DNA of 64,000 bases, taken from positions 113,476 to 177,475 of the forward strand of contig JAVCDF010000006.1 of the NCBI GenBank assembly GCA_030765725.1, given 5' to 3'. Shown here piece by piece: positions 29,665 to 38,999 of this stretch. Source of the DNA: Candidatus Chlorobium antarcticum. Lineage in GTDB: Bacteria > Bacteroidota > Chlorobiia > Chlorobiales > Chlorobiaceae. The notes beneath the pieces were generated by a model. It was not told where the DNA came from. It saw nothing but the letters and a program-made list of their open reading frames with translations, and did not search any database. The position numbers and the translations under genes were made by a program. Position 1 is the first letter of the stretch, and every line of letters starts with the position of its first letter.

Positions 29665-31383
29665 TCAGCGCTCCATGGCAGCAAGCCGGGACGCTTCATA
29701 ATTTTTCCTGTAAACCTCAAGCCCCTGAAACACCCTGTATGCTATTTTGGTCTGCTCCTGACGGTCGCGAAGAATCTTCTCTTCCTGAGGGTTTGAAAGA
29801 TACCCAACCTCAACTAGAGCACTGGGCATGGAGGGGGTCCAGAGCACCATAAAACCGGCCTGACGGACGCCTCGGCCATGAATGGTGGGCGAGCGGTCAA
29901 TGGGCCGCAGAATCTCCTGCGCAAGGGAAGTTGACTGCCGCACAAAAGCGTTCTGGGCCATGGAACTCATGATCAGATGCTCCTGGGTAAAGCCCTTGTA
30001 CCGGTCCTCGGAATCAGCCTCCTGACTGATCACGGCATTTTCAAGCATGGCCACATCAAGGGCGGCTTTCGTTTTATGAAGACCGAGAATGTAAACTTCC
30101 GCTCCACGGATGCTGCGTTTGTTGTTTGCGTTGGCGTGAACACTCAAAAAGAGCTTGCCCCCTTCACGGTTGGCAATTTTCCCCCGTTCATGCAGAGGAA
30201 TGAACCGGTCGTCCTTGCGCGTATAGACCACCCGTACATCAGGCCATTTCCGGGCGATGATGCTGCCGAGATCGTTCACGATATTGAGTACAACATCCTT
30301 TTCCCGTGTCCCCTTCAGCCCAACCGCTCCAGGATCTTTGCCACCATGCCCGGCATCAAGCACAATGGTATCGAGCTTCCATTTCTCCATATCCTTCTGA
30401 ATGACGCTTGTAATCCGTCGCGTTTTTTCGCTCTCCCGTATCGCCTTCACATCCGCTTCGCTTCGTACAAGAAGCCGGTAGCGATTGGAGGTCTTGCTCT
30501 TCTGGAATTCAATCGGGCTCACAACCTTTGCGTCCGGATCAAACGAAACAGTAAAACGAAGCCCTTCCGGAGTTTCAGACGGCGTGATGCCGCGAACGAC
30601 TCCCTGCCTGAAGGTTTTGGTGAGAGCCGCAATGTCGCCGGAAGCTCCCTTGAGGGTAAAAAAAGCATGCCCTGAAGCGTCCGGTTGCAGAACCACGGCA
30701 TCTGTCGAAGCTCCCGACGCCGTCATGCTGATGATGGCCCCGTTGGCCCGTTCTTCAACGGCAATCCCGACAATGCGCGTTGGACCGGCAAATGCAGCAG
30801 GAGATGCTGCCAGCCGAGGAGTTGCCAGCGAGCCAACCAAAGCGGTTGAACGGGCCGCGGGGCGCGGGGCGGTCCATGCCTTCAGCATACCCTCCTTCTG
30901 GCTGTAGAGGATGTCACGGTCAAGCCAGAGAGAAAAAAGCCTGGCTGCGGCGGCAGGAGGAAGAAAAAGGCGGCCGCCTATAAGTTTCGGCGCCAGACGA
31001 AGCTGAAGCATGCGAGGAGCGGTGGAGCGATTGCGTGGCTCAATGCGCACGAAAGAGCTGCCACCCCTCACCGCCATTACACTGCCGGGAGAATTGAGTG
31101 CCTCTTCGGCAGAAAGCTCCCCCCCCGAAACACGAAGGCTAAGCCTCAGCGCCCGCGTCATGGAGCCGAGGTCAACCCATAGGGAGCCACCGTCGTTCCT
31201 CGCAAGAACCCCTATAGTATAACCCTCGCCCCCTCCAAGCGAAACGCGCAGTGGAACGGTTGGCTGAGCCACGCCTGAAGCAGGCAAAGCAGCAACGGCA
31301 GCGGAAAAGGAAGCCAAAAAAAACAGAGCCATCAAGAAGGGAACAACTGAACAGCGGCCGAGCCGTGACAGAAAGAGCATCAT
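29665..31383 (-). CDS. N-acetylmuramoyl-L-alanine amidase (Amidase_3) with AMIN-like N-part
   Basis: Exported cell-wall amidase. The N-terminus is a signal peptide (residues 1-32 or so). Residues 40-300 are two less conserved regions: a stalk resembling copper-amine-oxidase-like/AMIN domains (around 45-160 and 200-310). From about 345, IVLDAGHGGKDPGAVG, FIPLHERGKIAN, LFLSVHANAN and ALVEVGYLSNPQEE give the zinc-binding His/Glu set of the Amidase_3 family. 572 residues. Start could be 31383 or 31380. Confidence 0.88.
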   Translation of the reverse strand: MMLFLSRLGRCSVVPFLMALFFLASFSAAVAALPASGVAQPTVPLRVSLGGGEGYTIGVLARNDGGSLWVDLGSMTRALRLSLRVSGGELSAEEALNSPGSVMAVRGGSSFVRIEPRNRSTAPRMLQLRLAPKLIGGRLFLPPAAAARLFSLWLDRDILYSQKEGMLKAWTAPRPAARSTALVGSLATPRLAASPAAFAGPTRIVGIAVEERANGAIISMTASGASTDAVVLQPDASGHAFFTLKGASGDIAALTKTFRQGVVRGITPSETPEGLRFTVSFDPDAKVVSPIEFQKSKTSNRYRLLVRSEADVKAIRESEKTRRITSVIQKDMEKWKLDTIVLDAGHGGKDPGAVGLKGTREKDVVLNIVNDLGSIIARKWPDVRVVYTRKDDRFIPLHERGKIANREGGKLFLSVHANANNKRSIRGAEVYILGLHKTKAALDVAMLENAVISQEADSEDRYKGFTQEHLIMSSMAQNAFVRQSTSLAQEILRPIDRSPTIHGRGVRQAGFMVLWTPSMPSALVEVGYLSNPQEEKILRDRQEQTKIAYRVFQGLEVYRKNYEASRLAAMER

Positions 31384-31593
31384 GAAAATCCCGTGCGTTA
31401 GGGTTTAGGGCTCGAAAGGGGGTTTCGGGACTCATTATAATAAATATACTGCGCCTCTGAAACCCCTCCGGTGAAAGTGAAGAAAGAATCCTTTTAGGGG
31501 TAAAATTTGTTTTTACGAATGCAAGGTCTATCTTTTTCAAAATTCGCCACAACACGCTCTTCTTGATAACGCTCTTACTACGGGACTGATGCA

Positions 31594-34005
31594 ATGGCAG
31601 TAAAAACACCTTCACTCTCGGCCAAAAACAGGACCCTGATTGTTGTTGAATCGCCCTCAAAGGCCAAAACCATAAACAAATACCTTGGTGATGGCTATGC
31701 GGTCTTTGCATCGGTCGGCCACATCAAAGACCTCCCCAAAAAAGAGATCGGCCTTGATTTCGACAACCATTACGAGCCCCGCTATGAGGTGATAGCCGGG
31801 AAAGACAAAGTGGTCCGCCAGCTGAAAAAACTCTCTGCAGAGGCCAACGCCGTCATGATTGCCACTGACCCTGACCGCGAAGGCGAAGCCATTGCATGGC
31901 ACATAGCCAACGAAATCGGAAAAACGGACAAACCCGTCACGCGGGTCATGTTCAATGAAATCACCAAAAGCGCCATTATCGAGGCAATAGAAGACCCCCG
32001 CCAGATTGACTACCGGCTTGTCCGCTCGCAGCAGACCCGCCAAGGGCTTGATAAAATTGTAGGCTACCGGGTCAGTCCTTTTTTATGGAATGTAGTCATG
32101 CGCGGCCTCTCCGCCGGTCGGGTTCAGTCTGTAGCCCTTCGCCTCATCTGTGAGCGGGAAATGGAGATCAACCGCTTCGAGGTACAGGAGTACTGGACCA
32201 TTGCGGCCGACTTCATTACTTCAGGAAAAGAATCGTTCAAGGCTCGCCTGATAAGCATCAACGGGGAAAAACCCGAACTCAGAGACCAGACCTCAGCCGA
32301 GGCTGCAGCCGCACTTGTTTCAAAGGGAAACTACAGTCTCACCTCAATTACACCACGCACCCAGCAACGCCGTCCGCCACTCCCGTTCACCACATCGCTT
32401 CTTCAGCAGGCCGCATCGAACCAGCTCGGGTTCGGATCAAAAAAAACCATGCGTGCCGCCCAGCACCTTTACGAAGGCATTGACCTTGGAAGCGAAGGGG
32501 CAACCGGCCTCATCACCTACATGAGAACCGACTCCATACGGATTGGCGATGAGGCAAAGGGACAGGCTCACAATTTCATTGAACACGCCTTCGGCAAAGA
32601 GTATATAGGCTTCGGTGGTGCTGCTGCAAAGTCATCCAAAAACGCACAGGATGCCCACGAAGCCATCCGCCCGACTTCAGTCAACCGACGGCCTGAGGAT
32701 CTGAAACCCTATCTGACCCCCGACCAGTACCGCCTCTATGATCTTATTTGGAAGCGGTTTGTTGCCGCAATGATGGCGCCGGGAAAAATTGAGCAGACCC
32801 GTGTTGACATCGGTGACCCCGACGCCCGTATCTCGTTCAGGGCTAACGGAAGCAGGGTTCTTTTTCCTGGATTCATGAAGGTGTTCAACGATCAGGAGGA
32901 GTTGGCCTACGAAGAACGCAAATCAACAAAAGATGAAGGAGAAAAAGAGCAGACGGTCCGCTTGCCCAAAGTGCTTGCGGAGAACGACCCGCTCAATCTC
33001 GGACCGATAGACAACCGCCAGAGCTTTACCCGGCCTCCGGCCCGTTTCAGCGAAGCAACACTGGTAAAGGATCTCGACAATTTCGGCATCGGTCGCCCTT
33101 CAACCTATGCATCGATTTTCTCGACCCTGCAGGATAGGCGATATGTAGAGCTGCAGAAAAAGAAGATCATCCCCACCGTGCTCGGTATGGATGTATCGGA
33201 AATACTGGTCTCCAACTTCCCAGAGCTGTTCAATGTCGATTTCACGGCCGGAATGGAAAACGAGCTCGACAAGGTTGCCGTTGGCGAGGATGACTATGAG
33301 TCGGTGCTCGACCGTTTCTACAAGCCCCTTGAGGCTACCCTCAGCGCCAGAAAGGAGGACCCCGTCATTCCCCAGAACCGGGATGCTGCGCCCTGTGAAA
33401 AATGCGGCGAGGGAAGAATGATTGTCAAGTGGACCCAGAGCGGAAAATTTCTTGGCTGTTCCCGTTACCCAAAGTGCCGCAACATCACACCCATTGCCAC
33501 AAACAAAGAGAAACCCAAGGATACCGGCATTCTCTGCCCCTCATGCAATGAAGGGCACATGCTGCTGCGCAACGGCCGCCACGGCCCCTTTCTTGCCTGT
33601 TCCAGCTACCCTAAATGCAAGGGGCTGCTCAATCTGGGCAAACAGCGCCAGATTGAACCCATGAAGCTCCCTCCCGTGTTGACAGATCTTGCCTGCCCGA
33701 AGTGCGGTGCGCCCATGAACCTCCGTGTCGGCAAACGGGGCCCATGGCTTGGATGCTCCAAATTCCCCAAATGCAGGGGGCGCCTGGCATGGACCTCGCT
33801 TGAAGAACCGGTCCGTGTACACTGGGAAGAAGTTATGGCCGAACACATCAAAGCCAACCCCGCCGTCACCATCACCATGATTGACGGAAAGCCCGCCCCC
33901 ATGAATATGCCTGTTGACGACATCATCACCAGCGCTGAAGAGAGCGGCCTTGTGGTGGTGGAAACAGAGGGGCCGGCAGTTTCGGAACCCTCAACTACAG
34001 AATAA
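31594..34005 (+). CDS. topA: DNA topoisomerase I
   Basis: Relaxes negative supercoils by single-strand cleavage. IVVESPSKAKTINKYLG and TDPDREGEAIAWH form the Toprim acidic site, and ITYMRTDSIRIG holds the active Tyr. The C-terminal third carries three Cys4 zinc-ribbon repeats (CEKCG..CSRYPKC, CPSCN..CSSYPKC, CPKCG..CSKFPKC). 803 residues, typical. It converges with feoB, overlapping its last codons by 11 bases. Confidence 0.96.
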   Translation: MAVKTPSLSAKNRTLIVVESPSKAKTINKYLGDGYAVFASVGHIKDLPKKEIGLDFDNHYEPRYEVIAGKDKVVRQLKKLSAEANAVMIATDPDREGEAIAWHIANEIGKTDKPVTRVMFNEITKSAIIEAIEDPRQIDYRLVRSQQTRQGLDKIVGYRVSPFLWNVVMRGLSAGRVQSVALRLICEREMEINRFEVQEYWTIAADFITSGKESFKARLISINGEKPELRDQTSAEAAAALVSKGNYSLTSITPRTQQRRPPLPFTTSLLQQAASNQLGFGSKKTMRAAQHLYEGIDLGSEGATGLITYMRTDSIRIGDEAKGQAHNFIEHAFGKEYIGFGGAAAKSSKNAQDAHEAIRPTSVNRRPEDLKPYLTPDQYRLYDLIWKRFVAAMMAPGKIEQTRVDIGDPDARISFRANGSRVLFPGFMKVFNDQEELAYEERKSTKDEGEKEQTVRLPKVLAENDPLNLGPIDNRQSFTRPPARFSEATLVKDLDNFGIGRPSTYASIFSTLQDRRYVELQKKKIIPTVLGMDVSEILVSNFPELFNVDFTAGMENELDKVAVGEDDYESVLDRFYKPLEATLSARKEDPVIPQNRDAAPCEKCGEGRMIVKWTQSGKFLGCSRYPKCRNITPIATNKEKPKDTGILCPSCNEGHMLLRNGRHGPFLACSSYPKCKGLLNLGKQRQIEPMKLPPVLTDLACPKCGAPMNLRVGKRGPWLGCSKFPKCRGRLAWTSLEEPVRVHWEEVMAEHIKANPAVTITMIDGKPAPMNMPVDDIITSAEESGLVVVETEGPAVSEPSTTE

Positions 34006-36133
34006 GCAGGGCTGTCCGGTAGACGATGAACGACATGACCCAGGCTATCGTAAGCGAGTAAACCGAGTAGAGCAATACCGGCTTCCAGCGGCCAACCTCT
34101 TTTTTCATCACGCCCAGTGCTGCCATGCAGGGAAGATAGAGCAACACAAACACCATAAGGCTCAAAGCCGTCGCCCTGTTGAATGCGGGATCCCTCTGAA
34201 GCGTTGTTTTCAAATCGGCTGAGCCCTCCTCTGCTGAAAGAGCATAGATGGTAGCCATGGTTGACACAACAACCTCCTTGGCAGCCAGCCCCGTTACCAG
34301 AGCTATTCCTATTCTCCAGTCAAACCCTATGGGCCTAAGCACCGGCTCCATGAACATGCCTGCCCTTCCGGCAAAAGAGTATGCCAACTGGTCGCTCCGA
34401 AGCATGCGCCCAAGCTCACCACTCAGCCTCTCTTTTTCAGCCGGAAGCAGCCCACTATCCCCCTGAATTTCCGAGATCCGCAAAGCGAAAGCCCCATCCA
34501 GCTCCGGATTCTTAGGATAGTTCCCGGCAACCCATATCAACACCACCGCAGCAAGAATAAGCGTCCCCGCTTTTTTGACATACATCAGCGCTTTGGCCTT
34601 GGCCTGAAAAATCACCGAACCGATTGTAGGCCATCGGTAAGGGGGCAGTTCCATGACAAATGGCTCCGAATCGCTCCCGAGCACGGTCGACTTGAGAACC
34701 CAGGCAGTCCAGAGCCCAACGGCTATGCCGAGAAGATAGATACCGAAAAGAATGTTGCCCGCCATGGCGGGAGAAAAAAATGCACCACAGAGCAGCACAT
34801 AGACCGGAAGCTTCGCCCCGCAGCTCATGAAGGGTATTATCATGATTGTGACCAGCCTGTCAGTCCGGCTCTGGAGTGTACGGGTTGCCATAATGGCCGG
34901 AATGGAGCAGCCGAATCCCGTTATCATGGGGATGAATGACTTACCGTGAAGGCCGAACCGGTGCATCACCCTGTCAATAACGAAAGCCGCCCGGGCCATA
35001 TAGCCGGAAGCTTCCAGAAAGGAGAGGCCGATGAAGAGCAGCACGATGTTGGGCAAAAAGACGAGTACGCCTCCCACGCCCGCAATGACTCCGTCAACCA
35101 GAATGGAGCGGAGCATCTCATTTGGAAGCAGCGGCGAAACAGCATTCGCTGCCAGTGCGAAAAGAAATGAGAGGGCGTCCATAGCCGGAGCGCCAAGAGA
35201 AAATGTGAGATGAAAGACCGCCCAGACAACAAGAAGAAACACAGGAAGTCCGAGGACTCGGTTAAGCACCACCATGTCAATGTAATCAGTCATGGTAGCC
35301 CGTCTTTCGCGCGGTGCCCGGACGCACTCCTTCATAGCTCCGCGGATAAATGCGTTTCTGTCTTCGGCAATCAGTTCCTCGGTATCGGAATCGTCAAGAC
35401 GGCGGGCCTCCCTCATGGCATCCAGCAGAACACCCTCCACCTTCACCCATACCGGATACTGCCGCACCTCGCGGTAAGCCTCCCTGTCGCTCTCAAGCAG
35501 CTTGATTGCAAGCCAACGGCTGTTGAACCCCTGAAGAAGAGGTTCATGATGCACAAGAGCGGCAATTTCGTTGATGCTCTCCTCCAGAGCGGGCCTGAAA
35601 AACAGCTTGTTCTTCTGTATCTCTATCTTCCCTGTCCCGACCCGCACAATATGGTCGAGCAGAGCCTCTATTCCCGTCATTTTTTTTGCCGAAGTGGGCA
35701 CTATATGGCAACCAAGCAACTGCTGTAGTTGCTTGGTTTCAATGCTTATTCCCTGCTCCTCAACCTCGTCCATCATGTTCAGGGCCACAAGGAAATCCAC
35801 CTCCATCTCCATCAGCTGCGTGGTGAGCAGGAGGCTGCGCTCAAGATTAGGGCCCTCAATCACATTAACTACCACATCCGGCCGCTCTTCAATAAGATAC
35901 TGTCGGGTCACAATCTCTTCAGGAGAGTAGGGGGTCAGTGAATAGGTGCCGGGAAGGTCGACCACCCTGATGCGGTACCCACCAAAATCAAGGTGCCCCT
36001 CATATTTTTCAATGGTGACTCCGGGGAAATTCCCAACCTTCTGGTGCGCCCCGGTCAGAGCATTGAAAAGCGAGGATTTACCACAGTTCGGATTCCCTGC
36101 CAGCGCGACCGTCAGTTCTTTCAGTTCCTTCAT
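33995..36133 (-). CDS. feoB: Ferrous iron transporter B
   Basis: Fe(II) uptake permease. An N-terminal G domain with GNPNCGKSSLFNALTG (G1) and GVTIEKYEG, then VVDLPGTYSL (G3), is followed by two Gate domains and membrane helices (GFGCSIPAIMATRTL, SCGAKLPVYVLL). I chose ATG at 36133, where it overlaps the feoA stop as ATGA behind GTGGGGGG; the frame runs upstream to 36154. 712 residues. Confidence 0.95.
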   Translation of the reverse strand: MKELKELTVALAGNPNCGKSSLFNALTGAHQKVGNFPGVTIEKYEGHLDFGGYRIRVVDLPGTYSLTPYSPEEIVTRQYLIEERPDVVVNVIEGPNLERSLLLTTQLMEMEVDFLVALNMMDEVEEQGISIETKQLQQLLGCHIVPTSAKKMTGIEALLDHIVRVGTGKIEIQKNKLFFRPALEESINEIAALVHHEPLLQGFNSRWLAIKLLESDREAYREVRQYPVWVKVEGVLLDAMREARRLDDSDTEELIAEDRNAFIRGAMKECVRAPRERRATMTDYIDMVVLNRVLGLPVFLLVVWAVFHLTFSLGAPAMDALSFLFALAANAVSPLLPNEMLRSILVDGVIAGVGGVLVFLPNIVLLFIGLSFLEASGYMARAAFVIDRVMHRFGLHGKSFIPMITGFGCSIPAIMATRTLQSRTDRLVTIMIIPFMSCGAKLPVYVLLCGAFFSPAMAGNILFGIYLLGIAVGLWTAWVLKSTVLGSDSEPFVMELPPYRWPTIGSVIFQAKAKALMYVKKAGTLILAAVVLIWVAGNYPKNPELDGAFALRISEIQGDSGLLPAEKERLSGELGRMLRSDQLAYSFAGRAGMFMEPVLRPIGFDWRIGIALVTGLAAKEVVVSTMATIYALSAEEGSADLKTTLQRDPAFNRATALSLMVFVLLYLPCMAALGVMKKEVGRWKPVLLYSVYSLTIAWVMSFIVYRTALLIL

Positions 36134-36423
36134 GGTCTTGCCCCCCACTGCCAACGATTCCTCTTTCCGCCGGTCATCTGGAAGCCGTCGCCAACGCCCC
36201 CGGTTCTCTGAACCATAACACCTTCCGCCTCCTGCCTGCGCAGGGTCAGATAGAGCCCCTTGAAGAAAATTTCCATCGGGTCGCCGAGAGGCGCCACCCT
36301 AAGAACCTTGAACCGGGTCCCCTTAATCAGCCCCATGTCCATAATTCTTCTCCTGACCGCCCCGTCAACCTTAAGACCCATCACCTCTCCTTTGTCACCA
36401 ATTTCCATTTCTGACAACCGCAT
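36130..36423 (-). CDS. feoA: Ferrous iron transport protein A
   Basis: Small SH3-like cytosolic partner of FeoB. MRLSEMEIGDKGEV, RRRIMDMGLIKGT and the LRVAPLGDPMEI stretch match the FeoA fold. 97 residues, a little long at the C-terminus. GAGGGAG precedes the ATG. It is coupled to feoB, as usual. I did not see a clear Fur box in the 130 bases upstream. Confidence 0.92.
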   Translation of the reverse strand: MRLSEMEIGDKGEVMGLKVDGAVRRRIMDMGLIKGTRFKVLRVAPLGDPMEIFFKGLYLTLRRQEAEGVMVQRTGGVGDGFQMTGGKRNRWQWGARP

Positions 36424-36550
36424 ACCGCATCTCCCTCTTGTAATAATCCCTGAACGGGTAACTTAAATTGGATTTAATGTAGATAACAAACAGGGAACGG
36501 GGAAAAGTTTCCGCGGATTTCTTCAGAAAGAACGGAGTGCTGCGAGCGAC

Positions 36551-36934
36551 TTAACAGCCGTGACCTACAGCATCTCCAGGAAAAGGCGGCCAGCCCATGC
36601 TTCTGCCTCCAATCACATGGCCATGAATATGCATCACGCTCTGCAAGGCATCGGCTCCACTGTTGAACACCATGCGGTAACCTGTCTCGCGGATGCCGAG
36701 AATTTCGGCAACAGGGGCGGCAGCAAGAAGAATATGGCCAGCCACCTCTTCGTCTTCAGACGAAAGATGGCTGAGGGAGACTATATGGCGGAGAGGGATG
36801 ATGAGGGCGTGATGTGGTGCGGCAGGAGCAATGTCGCGAAAAGCCAGCACATGTTCATTGCGGTAGATGATGTCGGCAGGGATGCTCCCCTCGACGATAC
36901 GACAGAAAATGCAGTCCGGGTCATACTGTATCAT
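36551..36934 (-). CDS. HIT family nucleotide-binding protein
   Basis: Histidine-triad hydrolase/transferase of the HinT type. DCIFCRIVEGSIPA has the CxxC, and MHIHGHVIGG is the His triad near the C-terminus. I chose ATG at 36934 (127 residues) with AGGAGAGG just before it. Substrate is probably an AMP-lysine or similar purine nucleotide conjugate. It lies 4 bases after the upstream CBS-domain gene. Confidence 0.9.
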   Translation of the reverse strand: MIQYDPDCIFCRIVEGSIPADIIYRNEHVLAFRDIAPAAPHHALIIPLRHIVSLSHLSSEDEEVAGHILLAAAPVAEILGIRETGYRMVFNSGADALQSVMHIHGHVIGGRSMGWPPFPGDAVGHGC

Positions 36935-36938
36935 TCTT

Positions 36939-38255
36939 TCACCTCTCCTGTTCAATGGTTGAGCTTCCGCCTTCGGTGGTAATTTTGGAGGCAAGCACCT
37001 TGTCAATGCGCTGACCGTCAAGGTCAACAATTTCCAGCCGCCAGTGTTCCCATATCATCCTGTCGCCAGTCTGCGGCATGCGGCCGAGCATCCACATCAT
37101 CATGCCGCTGAGGGTATGGTAGCGGCCCTTCTCCTCTTCGGGAACCTCTTTCAGCTCAAGGGTGTCTTTGAGTTCAGGAACGGGAATGAGTCCGTCAAGA
37201 AGCCATGAGCCGTCTTCCCTCTGCACAGCCCATGAATCTTCACTGTTGCGCGGCACAAACTCTCCAGTAACCGCCTCAAGCATGTCCTGAAGTGTAACAA
37301 GCCCCTGAATTTCCCCATACTCATCGACAACAAACACCATCTGGCTGCCGGATGACCGGAAATGGTCGAGCAGCTCCATCCCTGTCAGTGACTCGGGCAC
37401 ATAAACCGGCGGCAGCAACTGTGAGGTAAACTCCTCAAGGCTACCTTTCAACGACTGGGAAAGAAGCTGTTTAGCATTGACAACCCCAAGCAGCGACTGA
37501 AGGCTGCCGTCACAGACGGGAAAGCGGGAATGCTCGGACGCCGTCACCTTTCCGATATTCTCATCCGTCGGACGCGACACATCGAGAAAAACAATATCCG
37601 CCCTCGGCACCATCAGGGTTCCGAGCTGGCGATCATCGAGACGAAAAACATTGCGGACCATTTCATGCTCATGCTGCTCAATCACACCAGCCACGGAACC
37701 CTCTTCAAGCAGAGCGTGAATCTCCTCTTCGGTGATACGCTGCACCTCAAGCGGATTTTTCCCAAGAAGACGAAGGACGGTATCGGTTGAAAACGACAGC
37801 AACTTCACGAAAGGCTTCGCCACGGCCGAAAGGGTCATCATCGGCAGAGCCAGAAGACGGGCGGTCCCTTCCGGATTGAACTGGGCGAGGCGCTTGGGAA
37901 CCAGCTCGCCGACAACAATGGTAACATAGGTAATGGAAACTACGGCAACGGCTGTGGCCGCAAGACGGCCGAACTCCTCGTCCATGCCGAGGGAAGAAAA
38001 CCACAGGGCGAGCGGCCCAGCAAGGACGCCCTCGCCAATGATGCCGTTGAGAATGCCAATGGAAGTAATACCCGCCTGTATGGTCGAAAGAAAACGGGTT
38101 GGTTCCATGCCAAGCTTAATGGCGGCCTCAGCAGCACGGTCGCCGTTTTCGGCAAGCTTTCCAAGGCGGGACCGTTTCGCCGTCAAAAGGGCGATTTCGG
38201 TCATGGCGAGCATGCCGTTGAGCAGAATCAGAAAAAACAGCAGAAAGAGTTGCAT
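36939..38255 (-). CDS. HlyC/CorC (CNNM) family membrane protein with CBS domains
   Basis: A 438-residue protein with an N-terminal DUF21 (CNNM) membrane domain (starting LLFFLILLNGMLAMTEIALL), then paired CBS domains (about 200-330) and a C-terminal CorC_HlyC domain. Members are linked to magnesium or cobalt efflux, though older annotations call them hemolysins; which ion is moved here is not known. It is followed by the HIT gene. Confidence 0.85.
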   Translation of the reverse strand: MQLFLLFFLILLNGMLAMTEIALLTAKRSRLGKLAENGDRAAEAAIKLGMEPTRFLSTIQAGITSIGILNGIIGEGVLAGPLALWFSSLGMDEEFGRLAATAVAVVSITYVTIVVGELVPKRLAQFNPEGTARLLALPMMTLSAVAKPFVKLLSFSTDTVLRLLGKNPLEVQRITEEEIHALLEEGSVAGVIEQHEHEMVRNVFRLDDRQLGTLMVPRADIVFLDVSRPTDENIGKVTASEHSRFPVCDGSLQSLLGVVNAKQLLSQSLKGSLEEFTSQLLPPVYVPESLTGMELLDHFRSSGSQMVFVVDEYGEIQGLVTLQDMLEAVTGEFVPRNSEDSWAVQREDGSWLLDGLIPVPELKDTLELKEVPEEEKGRYHTLSGMMMWMLGRMPQTGDRMIWEHWRLEIVDLDGQRIDKVLASKITTEGGSSTIEQER

Positions 38256-38476
38256 ACCGTCAGTTTAGGGTACCCGGACAGAAATATGCTGCGAAAAGAA
38301 GCTCCAATCAGAACATACTCAGACAGAACTTCTCCGCAGCCGGACCCCTCAGCCATTGTAAAAAGGTCCGCCCGGATGAATCTAATACACTTTTCCTCGG
38401 CTGATTCCAAGCTCCGACTGCAACAATAACGCAAAAAACAACTTCCAGCCGATGCAGCCAACTCAACCCCCGCAAC

Positions 38477-38959
38477 TTAATGGGAACCATGCTCCTCAAC
38501 ATATGTTGTGCCATCCACTCCGTTGGCATGCAGTTCAAGCACAACCTCTTCGCTGCCGACCACAGCATAATGGGGTGCATTGGCAGGCTCGGTAAAGAAA
38601 CTTCCCGGAGGCATTGCCCGAAGGTCCTGCTCCTGGAAGCTGTCGCCATAAGCGAAATAGAGCGTCCCCTGCAAGACTGTTACCATCCTGTGAGAGTTGG
38701 GATGAAAATGCGACTCCAACCTTGTGCCCGGTGCCAGACGAATGCGCTGTGCATAGGGCTGGGGAGTGGAGGGATCTCCAGCAAGAACAACCGTTTCAAG
38801 ACCATGCAGCTTTTCATTCTTCACCCATTCAAGCTCCACTGGCAGAATCATCCGCCCCGACTCCGGCTTCGCTCCTCCAGCACATCCCGACATCGTCAGA
38901 GAGAGAACAAAAAGAATAATCAGGGCGCCGGGCCGAAATAAAAACCTATGATTTTTCAT
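38477..38959 (-). CDS. Cupin-domain lipoprotein
   Basis: A 160-residue secreted protein. The N-terminus has a hydrophobic segment and a lipobox-like end (LTMSGC). The body is a single cupin barrel: ESHFHPNSHRMVTVLQG holds His ligands of the metal, and a late ANAPHYAVVG follows the second motif. ATG at 38959 has GCAGGA upstream; the frame extends to 38992. Substrate unknown. It lies just ahead of tolC on the minus strand, but no role in efflux is implied. Confidence 0.7.
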   Translation of the reverse strand: MKNHRFLFRPGALIILFVLSLTMSGCAGGAKPESGRMILPVELEWVKNEKLHGLETVVLAGDPSTPQPYAQRIRLAPGTRLESHFHPNSHRMVTVLQGTLYFAYGDSFQEQDLRAMPPGSFFTEPANAPHYAVVGSEEVVLELHANGVDGTTYVEEHGSH

Positions 38960-38999
38960 TGTACATCCTGCTTTTATTTGACAATTCACCAACCATTAC